Positions 24,901-32,608 of a DNA stretch of 45,244 nucleotides are shown here, piece after piece. Origin of the DNA: Cryomorphaceae bacterium. GTDB lineage: Bacteria; Bacteroidota; Bacteroidia; Flavobacteriales_D; Cryomorphaceae. Position 1 is the first letter of the stretch, and every line of letters starts with the position of its first letter. The notes beneath the pieces are model-generated. The model searched no databases, had not been told where the DNA came from, and saw only the letters and a program-made list of their open reading frames with translations. Position numbers and translations under genes: made by a program. The stretch covers positions 1 through 45,244 of the forward strand of contig PXBH01000162.1 of assembly GCA_003565555.1 (NCBI GenBank), given 5' to 3'.

Positions 24901-25152
24901 ATGGCAAACCATAAATCTGCATTAAAGAGAATCCGTTCAAGCGCTACCCGTCGCATGCGCAACCGCTATCAGCACAAAACGGCGCGTAATGCCGTGAGGG
25001 ATTTGCGTGCAACCACTGACAAGAAGGAAGCACAGGCGCAGTTGAACAATGTGTTGAGCATGGTAGATAAGCTTGCCAAAAACAATATCATCCACAAGAA
25101 CAAAGCGGGCAACCTGAAGTCGAGCCTGACCAAGCACGTGAATGCACTTTAA
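24901..25152 (+). CDS. rpsT: 30S ribosomal protein S20
   Basis: S20 is a primary 16S rRNA-binding protein of the small subunit. The 83-residue, strongly basic, fully helical product starts [18 protein letters not shown], the typical S20 N-terminus, and ends with the family pattern [22 protein letters not shown]. The length is normal. It is a single-gene unit between a near-consensus promoter and a perfect stem-loop terminator. Confidence 0.98.
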   Translation: MANHKSALKRIRSSATRRMRNRYQHKTARNAVRDLRATTDKKEAQAQLNNVLSMVDKLAKNNIIHKNKAGNLKSSLTKHVNAL

Positions 25153-25174
25153 GCAGAGGTTCTTTTAAAATAAT

Positions 25175-25204
25175 AAAGCCCGCCGATTTCGGCGGGCTTT
25201 TTTT
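25175..25204 (+). terminator. Rho-independent terminator of rpsT (probably bidirectional)
   Basis: A perfect 12-base-pair stem (25175-25186 with 25189-25200, core GCCCGCCGA/TCGGCGGGC) runs into a T-tract to 25204. On the minus strand it is followed by an A/T-rich TTTATTATTTT stretch, so it may also end gpmI transcripts. Confidence 0.92.
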
Positions 25205-25264
25205 GGGTCTGTCGGCGCGGTAAAGAAGCCGCCATCTGCAAGCCGGGCAGCAATCCGTCAGGGA

Positions 25265-26809
25265 TCAGTCTACTTCGGTGGTCTCTGTTTTGAGTAAAAC
25301 CTCTCCGCTCATTTCTTCGGGTATTTCCAGCCCCATCAGCGTGAGTATTGTGGGAGCCAAATCACCTAATTTTCCGTCTTTTATCGGCAGGGAATCTTTA
25401 CTGTCGGCCACGATGCAGGGTACCAAATTGGTGGTGTGCGCGGTATTGGGGCTTCCGTCGGGATTGATCATCATGTCGCTGTTGCCGTGGTCGGCAATAA
25501 TGATTACGGTATAACCGGATTCCAAGGCAGCTTCCGTCACCCTTCGGGTTTCGGTATCCACAGTTTCGCAGGCCTTCACGGCTGCTTCCCACACGCCTGT
25601 ATGACCCACCATGTCGGGATTGGCAAAGTTGAGACAAATAAAATCTGCCGAGCCTGCCTTCAATTCGGGAATGATCCGATCCGCAATGTCCTGCGCACTC
25701 ATCTCGGGCTGCAGGTCGTAGGTGGGCACCTTCGGTGACGGGCAAAGGATGCGCTTTTCACCGTCAAAAGGGGTTTCTCGTCCGCCTGAGAAGAAGAAGG
25801 TCACGTGCGGGTATTTCTCTGTTTCGGCGATGCGTATTTGTTGTTTTCCGTTGCGAGCCAGTACTTCTCCGAGGGTATTCGCCAGGTTGTCTTTTTCGAA
25901 GAGTACCTTGATCCCTTCAAACGTTTCATCGTAATTGGTGAAGGTCACGTAGTGCAGGTCGAGTTTTTGCATGCCAACATCGGGAAAATCCTGCTGCGTA
26001 AGGGCCTGCGTAATCTGCCGGCCGCGGTCCGTGCGGAAATTAAAGCAAATGACCACATCGCCGTCTTCAATTTTTCCGACGGGATTGCCCGCCGCATCCG
26101 TGATGACAACGGGCTTGAGAAATTCATCGGTGACTCCTTCGTCATAGGCCGCCCGGATGGCCTCAAGCGGGTCGGCGGCTGCCGTGCCTTTTCCGTGCAC
26201 CATGGCATCGTAAGCCAACTTCACGCGTTCCCAGCGTTTGTCGCGGTCCATGGCGTAGTACCGGCCGGTAACGGAAGCGATCTTTCCCGTGCTGTGCTCG
26301 AGATGCGCACTTAACTCCTCCACAAAGCCCAATCCGCTCCTCGGATCTGTGTCTCGGCCGTCCGTAAAAACGTGTATGTAGGCTTCGTCCAATCCGTTAT
26401 CGCGCGCGGCATCGCAGTGTGCGGTGAGGTGGTTGATGTGGGCATGTACCCCTCCGTCGCTGACCAGGCCGGCGAAGTGAACCTTTCGGCCCGCTTTTTT
26501 CGCGTAAGCAAATGCCTCACGGAGCACAGGGTGGGCGGCAAGCTCACCTTCGCTTGCGGCTTTGTTGATTTTTACCAAATCTTGGTATACTACGCGCCCC
26601 GCGCCGATATTCATGTGGCCTACCTCGATGTTGCCCATTTGCCCGTCGGGCAGCCCTACCGACATGCCGCTGGCGTCAAGCTTGCTGTGCGGATACTTTC
26701 CGAAAAGGCTGTCCATGTAAGGGGTATGCGCCGCATCAACGGCCGATACGGATTTGTCCCGGGCAATGCCCCATCCGTCCAGAATCATCAAAATTACTTT
26801 TTTGTCCAT
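25265..26809 (-). CDS. gpmI: 2,3-bisphosphoglycerate-independent phosphoglycerate mutase with altered catalytic residue
   Basis: iPGM interconverts 3- and 2-phosphoglycerate in glycolysis through a phospho-serine and two Mn ions. The 514-residue product is full length. It keeps the metal and substrate residues: DGWG (11-14), SDGGVHAHINHL, FTDGRDTDPRSG, NFRTDRGRQIT, NPDMVGHTG, ADHGNSDMM and the AHTTNLVP histidine. At residue 61, where the family has the phosphorylated serine in GNSEVGH, the sequence reads GNIEVGH (codon ATC at 26627-26629, minus strand). A single base separates ATC from AGC. As written, the enzyme should be inactive. Either this is a sequence error or recent mutation, or another mutase does the work. 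No clear promoter is seen. It stands alone. Confidence 0.95.
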   Translation of the reverse strand: MDKKVILMILDGWGIARDKSVSAVDAAHTPYMDSLFGKYPHSKLDASGMSVGLPDGQMGNIEVGHMNIGAGRVVYQDLVKINKAASEGELAAHPVLREAFAYAKKAGRKVHFAGLVSDGGVHAHINHLTAHCDAARDNGLDEAYIHVFTDGRDTDPRSGLGFVEELSAHLEHSTGKIASVTGRYYAMDRDKRWERVKLAYDAMVHGKGTAAADPLEAIRAAYDEGVTDEFLKPVVITDAAGNPVGKIEDGDVVICFNFRTDRGRQITQALTQQDFPDVGMQKLDLHYVTFTNYDETFEGIKVLFEKDNLANTLGEVLARNGKQQIRIAETEKYPHVTFFFSGGRETPFDGEKRILCPSPKVPTYDLQPEMSAQDIADRIIPELKAGSADFICLNFANPDMVGHTGVWEAAVKACETVDTETRRVTEAALESGYTVIIIADHGNSDMMINPDGSPNTAHTTNLVPCIVADSKDSLPIKDGKLGDLAPTILTLMGLEIPEEMSGEVLLKTETTEVD

Positions 26810-26945
26810 CGCTTTTGTCCTTTGCTCCTACATTTCGGTACGGGCGTGAAATTCGCCATAATTCACCGATTCCCAAAAAAATCGCAGATAAAAACAGGAG
26901 ATCACACCCTCCCCGTTTCGCATCTTACTGCTCCCGGTGATTGAT

Positions 26946-26953
26946 TATATTTA
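26946..26953 (+). promoter_or_regulatory. Candidate radC -7 element (TATATTTA)
   Basis: It matches TAnnTTTG except for the last base, 18 bases before the ATG at 26972. No clear -33 partner is present. Confidence 0.35.
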
Positions 26954-26971
26954 CGCCGCAACCGCCACAAC

Positions 26972-27676
26972 ATGAAGACCGAAACGGAAATGTCAGGAAT
27001 AAAGTCGTGGGCGGAGGATGACCGTCCCCGCGAAAAACTGCTGCTGAAGGGACGCAGTGCACTCTCTGATGCAGAGTTGATTGCCATACTGCTTCGTTCG
27101 GGCAGTCGCGACATGACTGCCGTGGATCTGGCCAAGCAGCTACTTGCGGGCAGCAGTCACAGTCTCGGCGATTTGGCGCGCCTCGGCGTAGATGACCTGA
27201 AGAAATACAAAGGCATCGGTGAGGCCAAAGCTGTCACCATCGTAGCTGCCCTTGAATTGGGTCGCAGAAGGAGGGAGGAGGAGGGGCGTCGCCTCAGCCG
27301 CATTGTGAGCAGCCGCGATGTATACGAGGCCATGAGCAGCCGTTTGGCCGATCTCGATCACGAGGAATTTTGGATTTTGCTGTTGAGCAGATCCGGAAAG
27401 TTGAAGAGCACCGTGTGTATCAGTCGGGGCGGAATTGCCGGAACGGTCGTGGACTTGAGGCTGATCTTCAAGCCGGCCATTGAACGCCTCGCATCGAGCA
27501 TCATTCTTTGCCACAACCACCCCAGCGGCAATCTCAAGCCGAGCCACCAAGACATTCAACTCACCAAAAAGGCCGTGCGCAGCGGACAAATTCTCGATAT
27601 TCGCGTCAGTGATCATGTCATCTACACCGATAACGGGTTTTTCAGCTTTTCAGATGAAGGGATTCTCAGCGACTGA
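26972..27676 (+). CDS. radC: RadC/JAMM-domain protein (UPF0758)
   Basis: The 234-residue protein has the RadC layout: an N-terminal helix-hairpin-helix region (SDAELIAILLRSGSRDMTAVDLA and a second hairpin LKKYKGIGEAKA) and a C-terminal JAMM metalloprotease-like domain. The zinc motif HNHPSGNLKPSHQD is intact, and ILDIRVSDHVIYTD is the usual C-terminal segment. The biological role is unresolved; the old link to DNA repair in E. coli is doubtful. The start could also be the ATG six codons later (MSGIKSWAEDDRPREKL). It is followed after 39 bases by the deacetylase-like gene on the same strand. The neighbours are core genes, not a mobile element. Confidence 0.95.
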   Translation: MKTETEMSGIKSWAEDDRPREKLLLKGRSALSDAELIAILLRSGSRDMTAVDLAKQLLAGSSHSLGDLARLGVDDLKKYKGIGEAKAVTIVAALELGRRRREEEGRRLSRIVSSRDVYEAMSSRLADLDHEEFWILLLSRSGKLKSTVCISRGGIAGTVVDLRLIFKPAIERLASSIILCHNHPSGNLKPSHQDIQLTKKAVRSGQILDIRVSDHVIYTDNGFFSFSDEGILSD

Positions 27677-27715
27677 CGGCAGGCCGGCCGCCTGCGCCAA
27701 AGCGGGAGGGAGGCG

Positions 27716-29014
27716 GTGATTCGCATACTTACCCCGCACCGCGGTCCGCGGCTCGACTACGCTGCTGACTTCATCTTCCGTCGTGTTTTGCGGACAGATT
27801 TTCGCATAGAGCCTCCGGATGCACCGCGCGAGAAGGGGGAAGCGGTCTTGACTTACGGGGTCGACCTTCCGGGAAACCATTTGCACGTGCAGCCCTCGGG
27901 CCTGATCTTCGCATCCGGGATTCCCACAGCACTTCCGAAACCCGAAGTTCGCGATGGATTGCCCTGTCTCTTTCCCGCGAATGACACGCAGCACGTGACC
28001 GGTGATATTTTCTCGGAAGTGTTTTTTGCGCTATCGCGTGCCGAGGAGTACCTGTCGGATGAGCGAGACAAGCACGGGCGCTTTCCCGCTTCAGCCTCGG
28101 TACATGCGCCCTTTCGGGAAATTCCCTTCATCGATCGCCTCATTTTCAGGTTCGGAGAAAGCCTGATAAGCAAAGGAATGTTGATTCAATTGCCGCGGAC
28201 CGCCACCCGGTTTATCAATACCCTCGACATTGATATTGCCTACGCCTACCGCGGACGAAGCCTGCTGCGTGCCGCGGGAGCGACGGGTCGCGACCTGCTC
28301 GGAGCGAAAACGGCAAGGCTCAGGGAGCGTGTCGCTGTATTGTCGGGAAGCATTCCGGACCCCTTTGATACCTATGCGGTCTTTCGCAGGGCCGGTGGAT
28401 CGGCACATGAAAATATATGCTTCATTCTTTGCGGGAAGCGCAGCGGATACGATATCAACCTCGACCCGCGCCATCCGGCCATGTCGAAACTGATCCGATC
28501 GCTCAAAACCTTTGCCGAAGTCGGAATCCATCCCTCATACGCCGCTCTCGGGAATCGGGAGCGCACTGCCGAAGAGATAAAAGCCTTGGAGCGGGCAAGC
28601 GGAGTGGTTCCGCAGGTCTCAAGACAGCACTTCCTTCGTTTCAAATTGCCGGAAACCTTTCGCACCCTCTCCGAGCTGGGTATTCGCCGCGATTACAGCA
28701 TGGGCTGGGCGGATGCGGTGGGTTTCAGGTCGGGTACGGCTTATACCCATCCTTTTTACGATCTGAGCCGCGATGAGGTCTTGCCCATCGAGCTCGTACC
28801 CCTCCACGCTATGGACAGTGCCTTATTTACCTATCTCGGTCTTTCGCCCGGTGAGGCTTCAGCGCGGCTTGAAGCATTGTATGCGAGTATACTGCCTACG
28901 GGCGGCAACTTTGTCACCGTTTGGCACAACCACAGCCTTTCCGACACCGGCATCTGGAGGGGTGCGCGAAAAGTTTACACCTCTTTTGCCGATAGCGTTC
29001 GCCAAAACGCATAA
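27716..29014 (+). CDS. Polysaccharide-deacetylase (NodB-like) family protein
   Basis: The 432-residue protein begins at a GTG preceded by a purine-rich GGGAGGGAGG stretch. An N-terminal domain of about 130 residues (containing EVFFALSRAEEYL) precedes a NodB/CE4-like barrel: NTLDIDIAYAYRGR (near residue 163), GIHPSYAAL (near 270) and SRQHFLRFKLPET (near 302). The WHNHS block lies near the end. This resembles a family common in Bacteroidota, annotated as polysaccharide deacetylase. Only part of the classic metal triad (one Asp, HxxxH) is evident, so activity is uncertain. It lies between radC and upp on the same strand; a promoter for upp overlaps its 3' end. Confidence 0.75.
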   Translation: MIRILTPHRGPRLDYAADFIFRRVLRTDFRIEPPDAPREKGEAVLTYGVDLPGNHLHVQPSGLIFASGIPTALPKPEVRDGLPCLFPANDTQHVTGDIFSEVFFALSRAEEYLSDERDKHGRFPASASVHAPFREIPFIDRLIFRFGESLISKGMLIQLPRTATRFINTLDIDIAYAYRGRSLLRAAGATGRDLLGAKTARLRERVAVLSGSIPDPFDTYAVFRRAGGSAHENICFILCGKRSGYDINLDPRHPAMSKLIRSLKTFAEVGIHPSYAALGNRERTAEEIKALERASGVVPQVSRQHFLRFKLPETFRTLSELGIRRDYSMGWADAVGFRSGTAYTHPFYDLSRDEVLPIELVPLHAMDSALFTYLGLSPGEASARLEALYASILPTGGNFVTVWHNHSLSDTGIWRGARKVYTSFADSVRQNA

Positions 29015-29028
29015 ATCATGTACTTTAG
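28998..29028 (+). promoter_or_regulatory. Candidate promoter of the uracil phosphoribosyltransferase gene
   Basis: TTCG (28998-29001), a 19-base spacer and TACTTTAG (29021-29028, one mismatch) lie across the stop of the upstream gene, 28 bases before the ATG at 29056. Confidence 0.4.
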
Positions 29029-29055
29029 CCCTGCATCAAATTCTTTTCTCCTCCC

Positions 29056-29703
29056 ATGGTTCGTGAAATAGGTAAAACCAACACCATCTTCAATCAATTT
29101 CTCAAAGAAATCCGTTCCGAATCTGTTCAAAAGGACCGGGCGCGGTTCAGGCGAAACATGGAACGGCTGGGTGAAATTTTTGCCTACGAGCTGAGTAAAA
29201 CCTTGGAGTATAAGTCTGAAGAAGTCTCTACCCCGCTGGGAGCGGCGCATATGAATATCCCTGAAAGCTTTCCGGTACTCGCCACCATCATGCGGGCGGG
29301 ACTGCCTTTCCATCAGGGGTTGCTGAATTATTTTGATCACTCCGATTGCGCATTCGTATCCGCGTACCGCAAGCACAAGAAGGGCCAAGATGATTTTACC
29401 ATCCGCGTAGAGTACATGAGCAGCCCTCCGCTCGGCGGCAGGGTACTGGTGATTTCTGATCCGATGCTGGCCACGGGCGCGTCTATGGTACGCGTTTACG
29501 AAGCCCTGTCGGAAAAGGGAAAGCCCGAACACATTCACGTGGTATCGCTGATTGCGAGTAAAGAGGGTGTGGACTATGTGAAAAAGGAAATGCCCGGCAA
29601 CACCACCCTGTGGATCGGTGCCGTAGATGATGAACTCACGGCACAGGCCTACATTGTTCCGGGTCTGGGAGATGCGGGCGATTTGGCTTTCGGGTCTAAA
29701 TAG
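29056..29703 (+). CDS. upp: Uracil phosphoribosyltransferase
   Basis: UPRTase salvages uracil with PRPP to UMP. The 215-residue product contains the PRPP-binding motif VISDPMLATGASM (about 131-143) and the uracil-binding C-terminal motif YIVPGLGDAGDLAFG, together with IMRAGLPFHQG earlier. All are typical of Upp. The sequence between them diverges from E. coli Upp, as in other Bacteroidota homologs, which sit beside the same deacetylase-like gene in some genomes I recall. The next gene starts eight bases after its stop, so they are probably cotranscribed. Confidence 0.92.
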   Translation: MVREIGKTNTIFNQFLKEIRSESVQKDRARFRRNMERLGEIFAYELSKTLEYKSEEVSTPLGAAHMNIPESFPVLATIMRAGLPFHQGLLNYFDHSDCAFVSAYRKHKKGQDDFTIRVEYMSSPPLGGRVLVISDPMLATGASMVRVYEALSEKGKPEHIHVVSLIASKEGVDYVKKEMPGNTTLWIGAVDDELTAQAYIVPGLGDAGDLAFGSK

Positions 29704-29711
29704 AAGCTACG

Positions 29712-30197
29712 ATGGATCGCGCTGAAATCGCGAAAACAATCAGCATTTTCCTTTTGAGTGGGGTAAAGCTGCTCTTTGCGCCGGGTGCCGCTACGGCCGC
29801 AGGCTTTTCTTTTCATAAGACACTACTCGTCACATCTTGCGGCGGCTGTACCGGTATACTTACCTTTTACTATCTGGGATATTATCTCACGGAGCAATTC
29901 AGCGCGCTGTTCTCCCGAATGAAAATCGTGAACCCCGATAAGGCGCCGCGTCTCGGCAGAAGGGTGTTTACACGCCGAAAGCGTTTTGTCATCAAAGTAA
30001 GGCGACGTTTCGGGATGTTCGGCTTGGCCCTGCTCACACCCTCGGTGATCAGCATACCCATCGGAGCGGTGGTTTCTGCAAGGTTTTATCGCCAAGATAA
30101 GCTTATGCTCCCCATGTTGCTTATATCAACTGTTTTGTGGTGCTTTGTCCTGACCTTATTTTCGCTGTATATCAAACAAATTATTCTGGACTTTTGA
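29712..30197 (+). CDS. Small integral membrane protein, unknown function
   Basis: I do not recognise a firm family. The 161-residue basic protein has about four hydrophobic segments (around 5-25, 35-57, 98-120 and 130-156). A cytoplasm-like loop between the second and third is very basic (RRVFTRRKRFVIKVRRR). The segment FGMFGLALLTPSVISIPIGAVV recalls small export-type (SMDE/DedA-like) membrane families, but the match is too weak to name it. It starts eight bases after upp and its stop overlaps the TTG start of the HAD gene, so the three form one likely operon. Confidence 0.75.
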   Translation: MDRAEIAKTISIFLLSGVKLLFAPGAATAAGFSFHKTLLVTSCGGCTGILTFYYLGYYLTEQFSALFSRMKIVNPDKAPRLGRRVFTRRKRFVIKVRRRFGMFGLALLTPSVISIPIGAVVSARFYRQDKLMLPMLLISTVLWCFVLTLFSLYIKQIILDF

Positions 30198-30889
30198 GCA
30201 AGTACCGCCACATCTTTTTTGATCTTGACCGCACGCTGTGGGATTTTGATACCAATTCTCGTGAAGCCCTCAAAGAAATCCATGCGGATTTTCAACTCGA
30301 ACGGGAGGGGCTCACGGATGCTGCCGCTTTTACCGAAGTGTACACCAAAATTAATGAGGGGCTATGGCGTGCTTACAGACTGGGCAATGTGCGAAAAAAG
30401 GAGCTCAGGTCATTGCGCTTCACGAAGACCCTCGAGCATTTCGGGTGCAAAAACCCGGTGCTCGGTGAAGATCTCGGAAGGGCATATGTAGCCCTCAGCC
30501 CGCAAAAGACGGCCCTCATGCCCGGCACCAAGGAGGTATTGGCATATTTGGCGGAAAAGTATACCCTGCACATCATCACCAACGGTTTTGACGAAGTACA
30601 GGGGGTAAAACTCGAGCGGTCGGGTATCGCCGGTTTTTTTCAGAAGGTCATCACCAGTGAGATGGCTTCGGCGCGGAAGCCGGATCCCGAAGTTTTTCAT
30701 TTGGCATTCGCTCGGACGGGTGCCGTGGCCGGTGCTGCCGTAATGATCGGTGACGATCTGGAGACTGACATCTCCGGTGCGCGGGGCGTGGGCATGGATC
30801 AGGTGTATTTCAATCCCGGCCGGAGGGGCCACAATGAGGAGGTCACCTACGAAGTATCAGAGCTTGATGAACTCAGACTGATTCTTTAG
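30194..30889 (+). CDS. HAD-superfamily phosphatase (YjjG-like)
   Basis: This is a predicted cytosolic nucleotidase or phosphatase of 231 residues. Motif I FFDLDRTLWDF stands near residue 8, motif II is IITNGFDEVQ, the motif III lysine is in ARKPDPEVF, and motif IV is MIGDDLETDISGA. The cap is helical (class C1). The motifs most resemble YjjG, a pyrimidine 5'-nucleotidase, which would suit its position after upp. The start is TTG at 30194, giving MSKYRHIFFDLDRT; the frame's upstream ATG at 30137 lies wholly inside the membrane-protein gene and adds unrelated sequence. Its 3' end overlaps the convergent psd gene by 17 bases. Confidence 0.88.
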   Translation: MSKYRHIFFDLDRTLWDFDTNSREALKEIHADFQLEREGLTDAAAFTEVYTKINEGLWRAYRLGNVRKKELRSLRFTKTLEHFGCKNPVLGEDLGRAYVALSPQKTALMPGTKEVLAYLAEKYTLHIITNGFDEVQGVKLERSGIAGFFQKVITSEMASARKPDPEVFHLAFARTGAVAGAAVMIGDDLETDISGARGVGMDQVYFNPGRRGHNEEVTYEVSELDELRLIL

Positions 30890-31538
30890 GAAAGCGGGCC
30901 AGGGCCGTCTGCGTGCCTTTCACTTTATCACCGGCCGACACCAATATCTCGCTGCCGAGGGGCAAGAATACATCCACGCGAGAACCGAACTTGATAAAGC
31001 CGAACTCGGCGGCCTGAACAGCGGGCTCTTCAGGCAGGGCGTAGCATTTGATGCGGCGGGCAACGGCTCCCGCGATTTGCCTGAAAAGCACTTCTGTGCC
31101 GCTTCCGTGCCTCACCACCACAGTGGTACGCTCGTTTTCCGTGCTCGATTTCGGATGCCACGCCACGAGGTATTTTCCCGGATGGTACTTAAAGTATTTT
31201 ACAATTCCGCTGATGGGATACCAATTGATGTGCACGTTCAGCGGCGACATAAAAATCGAAACCTGAATGCGGCGGTCACCAAAGTATTCCTCTTCCTCTG
31301 TTTCCTCAATCACCACTACTTTCCCGTCGGCGGGGCAAAGTACGGTTCCGTCTGTCTCCGTAACGGTCCTTGAAGGTACCCTGAAGAATTGAAGCACCAG
31401 TACCAATATGATCAGAGTAGGCAGGGCTGAGAACAAGACGCCTGTTTGTTCGAAAAATTTGTATATCAATAAATTGATTATTATGAGGCCGATCACGGTA
31501 GTGCTGATGATGGTGCGTCCTTCGCGGTGGAATTTCAT
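30873..31538 (-). CDS. psd: Phosphatidylserine decarboxylase (short, pyruvoyl type)
   Basis: Psd converts phosphatidylserine to phosphatidylethanolamine at the inner membrane. The 221-residue proenzyme is of the short class: a membrane region (about 10-52), the core motifs CPADGKVVVIEE (68-79) and FMSPLNVHINWYP (96-108), and the self-cleavage site FGSR, where Gly185-Ser186 is cut to make the pyruvoyl group. It is the last gene of the rsfS-ftsH-DUF2007-cdsA-psd operon, 20 bases after cdsA. The phosphatidylserine synthase that links CdsA to Psd is not in this window. Confidence 0.95.
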   Translation of the reverse strand: MKFHREGRTIISTTVIGLIIINLLIYKFFEQTGVLFSALPTLIILVLVLQFFRVPSRTVTETDGTVLCPADGKVVVIEETEEEEYFGDRRIQVSIFMSPLNVHINWYPISGIVKYFKYHPGKYLVAWHPKSSTENERTTVVVRHGSGTEVLFRQIAGAVARRIKCYALPEEPAVQAAEFGFIKFGSRVDVFLPLGSEILVSAGDKVKGTQTALARFPKESV

Positions 31539-31558
31539 GGGAGTAGTCAGGTGGTTTG

Positions 31559-32383
31559 TCAGGCCGAATGTACGAAAACCATCAGGTAAGTGAATACCAT
31601 GGGGCTGGCCAGTAACACCCCGTCAAAGCGGTCGAGAATTCCTCCGTGACCCGGAAGGAGGTTGCTCGAGTCTTTCACTTTCGCACTTCTTTTCAACATG
31701 GATTCTACGAGGTCTCCGAAGGTGGCGGAGACCACGATGATCACACCGAGGACCAGCCAGTGTCCGATGGCCAAATCGTCTGTGTAGGCGGCAAGCGCAA
31801 CGGCACCCGCTATGGCTGCCAATCCGCCGCCGGCAGCACCCTCAATGGTCTTTTTCGGAGAGATCCGTTCGAAGAGTTTTCGTTTGCCGAAAAGGCGGCC
31901 GAAGATGTAGGCTCCCGTATCATTGAGCCAGAGCATGATGAAAAAGCCCAGAACGATTTCAGGCTTGTATTCTACAACCAGTTCCTCAAAAGTGAATACG
32001 TTGAGTAAGGCAAGCGGTGCCATCACGTAAACAATACCGATGACTGTATGGCCTATGTTGGTAAACGGATCCGGGCGCCTTCTGTAGAGCTCCCAAACGA
32101 ATATCGCGATGAAAAACGGAATGCTCAGGGATACGATGTAGGTCGGAAATATTTTGAGCTTTACAAGTTCAATTCCTATGTAAAGCACCGTAGCCGTAAC
32201 TACTCCGAGCATGGTCTGAGGGTGAACTCCGCCGATCTTGGCCATGCTGTAGTACTCCAACATCCCCAGCAAACCCACAATGTAAAAGAGGGATGCAAGC
32301 GAATAGGGATTCCAAAGTATGCAGCCGATGACGACCGTCAAAAAGATCAGACCCGTAGATGCACGTATGAGCAGTTCTTTCAA
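31559..32383 (-). CDS. cdsA: Phosphatidate cytidylyltransferase
   Basis: CdsA makes CDP-diacylglycerol from phosphatidic acid and CTP, the branch point of phospholipid synthesis. The 274-residue protein has about eight hydrophobic segments. The full family signature stands near the C-terminus: SMLKRSAKVKDSSNLLPGHG and then GILDRFDG. DTGAYIFGRLFGKRKL is the conserved segment before it. Its ATG overlaps the DUF2007 stop by four bases, so translation is probably coupled. psd follows, so the operon holds two steps of phosphatidylethanolamine synthesis. Confidence 0.97.
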   Translation of the reverse strand: MKELLIRASTGLIFLTVVIGCILWNPYSLASLFYIVGLLGMLEYYSMAKIGGVHPQTMLGVVTATVLYIGIELVKLKIFPTYIVSLSIPFFIAIFVWELYRRRPDPFTNIGHTVIGIVYVMAPLALLNVFTFEELVVEYKPEIVLGFFIMLWLNDTGAYIFGRLFGKRKLFERISPKKTIEGAAGGGLAAIAGAVALAAYTDDLAIGHWLVLGVIIVVSATFGDLVESMLKRSAKVKDSSNLLPGHGGILDRFDGVLLASPMVFTYLMVFVHSA

Positions 32384-32598
32384 AGTGCTGATTCTTCGAT
32401 GATTTTTTTCGCCCGAATTACGTCTTCGCGGCGCACCATCAATTGTATATCTCCGATCACCGGATAAAAAGAATCTTTTTGGTTCAGCACTACGGCTTCA
32501 ATGCCCTGTTCGCCGAGTATATGCTTCAAAAGTTCGACACTCGGCAGCAAAACGGAGCTGTACACGCCCACCCAGTTGTCACCTTTATCGGCAGCCAT
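32380..32598 (-). CDS. DUF2007 (putative signal-transducing) protein
   Basis: The 72-residue protein matches the DUF2007 pattern: an N-terminal strand (NWVGVYSSVLLPSVELLKHILGEQ), the EAVVLN strand and an RREDVIRAKKIIEE helix. This is a small ferredoxin-like fold of unknown function, often encoded near ftsH and cdsA in Bacteroidota. It starts ten bases after ftsH and overlaps cdsA by ATGA, so it is an inner member of the operon. Confidence 0.88.
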   Translation of the reverse strand: MAADKGDNWVGVYSSVLLPSVELLKHILGEQGIEAVVLNQKDSFYPVIGDIQLMVRREDVIRAKKIIEESAL

Positions 32599-32608
32599 CG
32601 GATTCGTT

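Noticed and set aside
26972-27676. RadC as a sign of a mobile or anti-restriction element
   Set aside because: radC-like genes occur on mobile elements, but here the neighbours are core genes, with no integrase, repeats or tRNA boundary.
30137-30193. ATG at 30137 as the start of the HAD gene
   Set aside because: It lies in the membrane-protein gene and adds 19 residues with no HAD similarity. The TTG at 30194 places motif I at the expected distance from the N-terminus.
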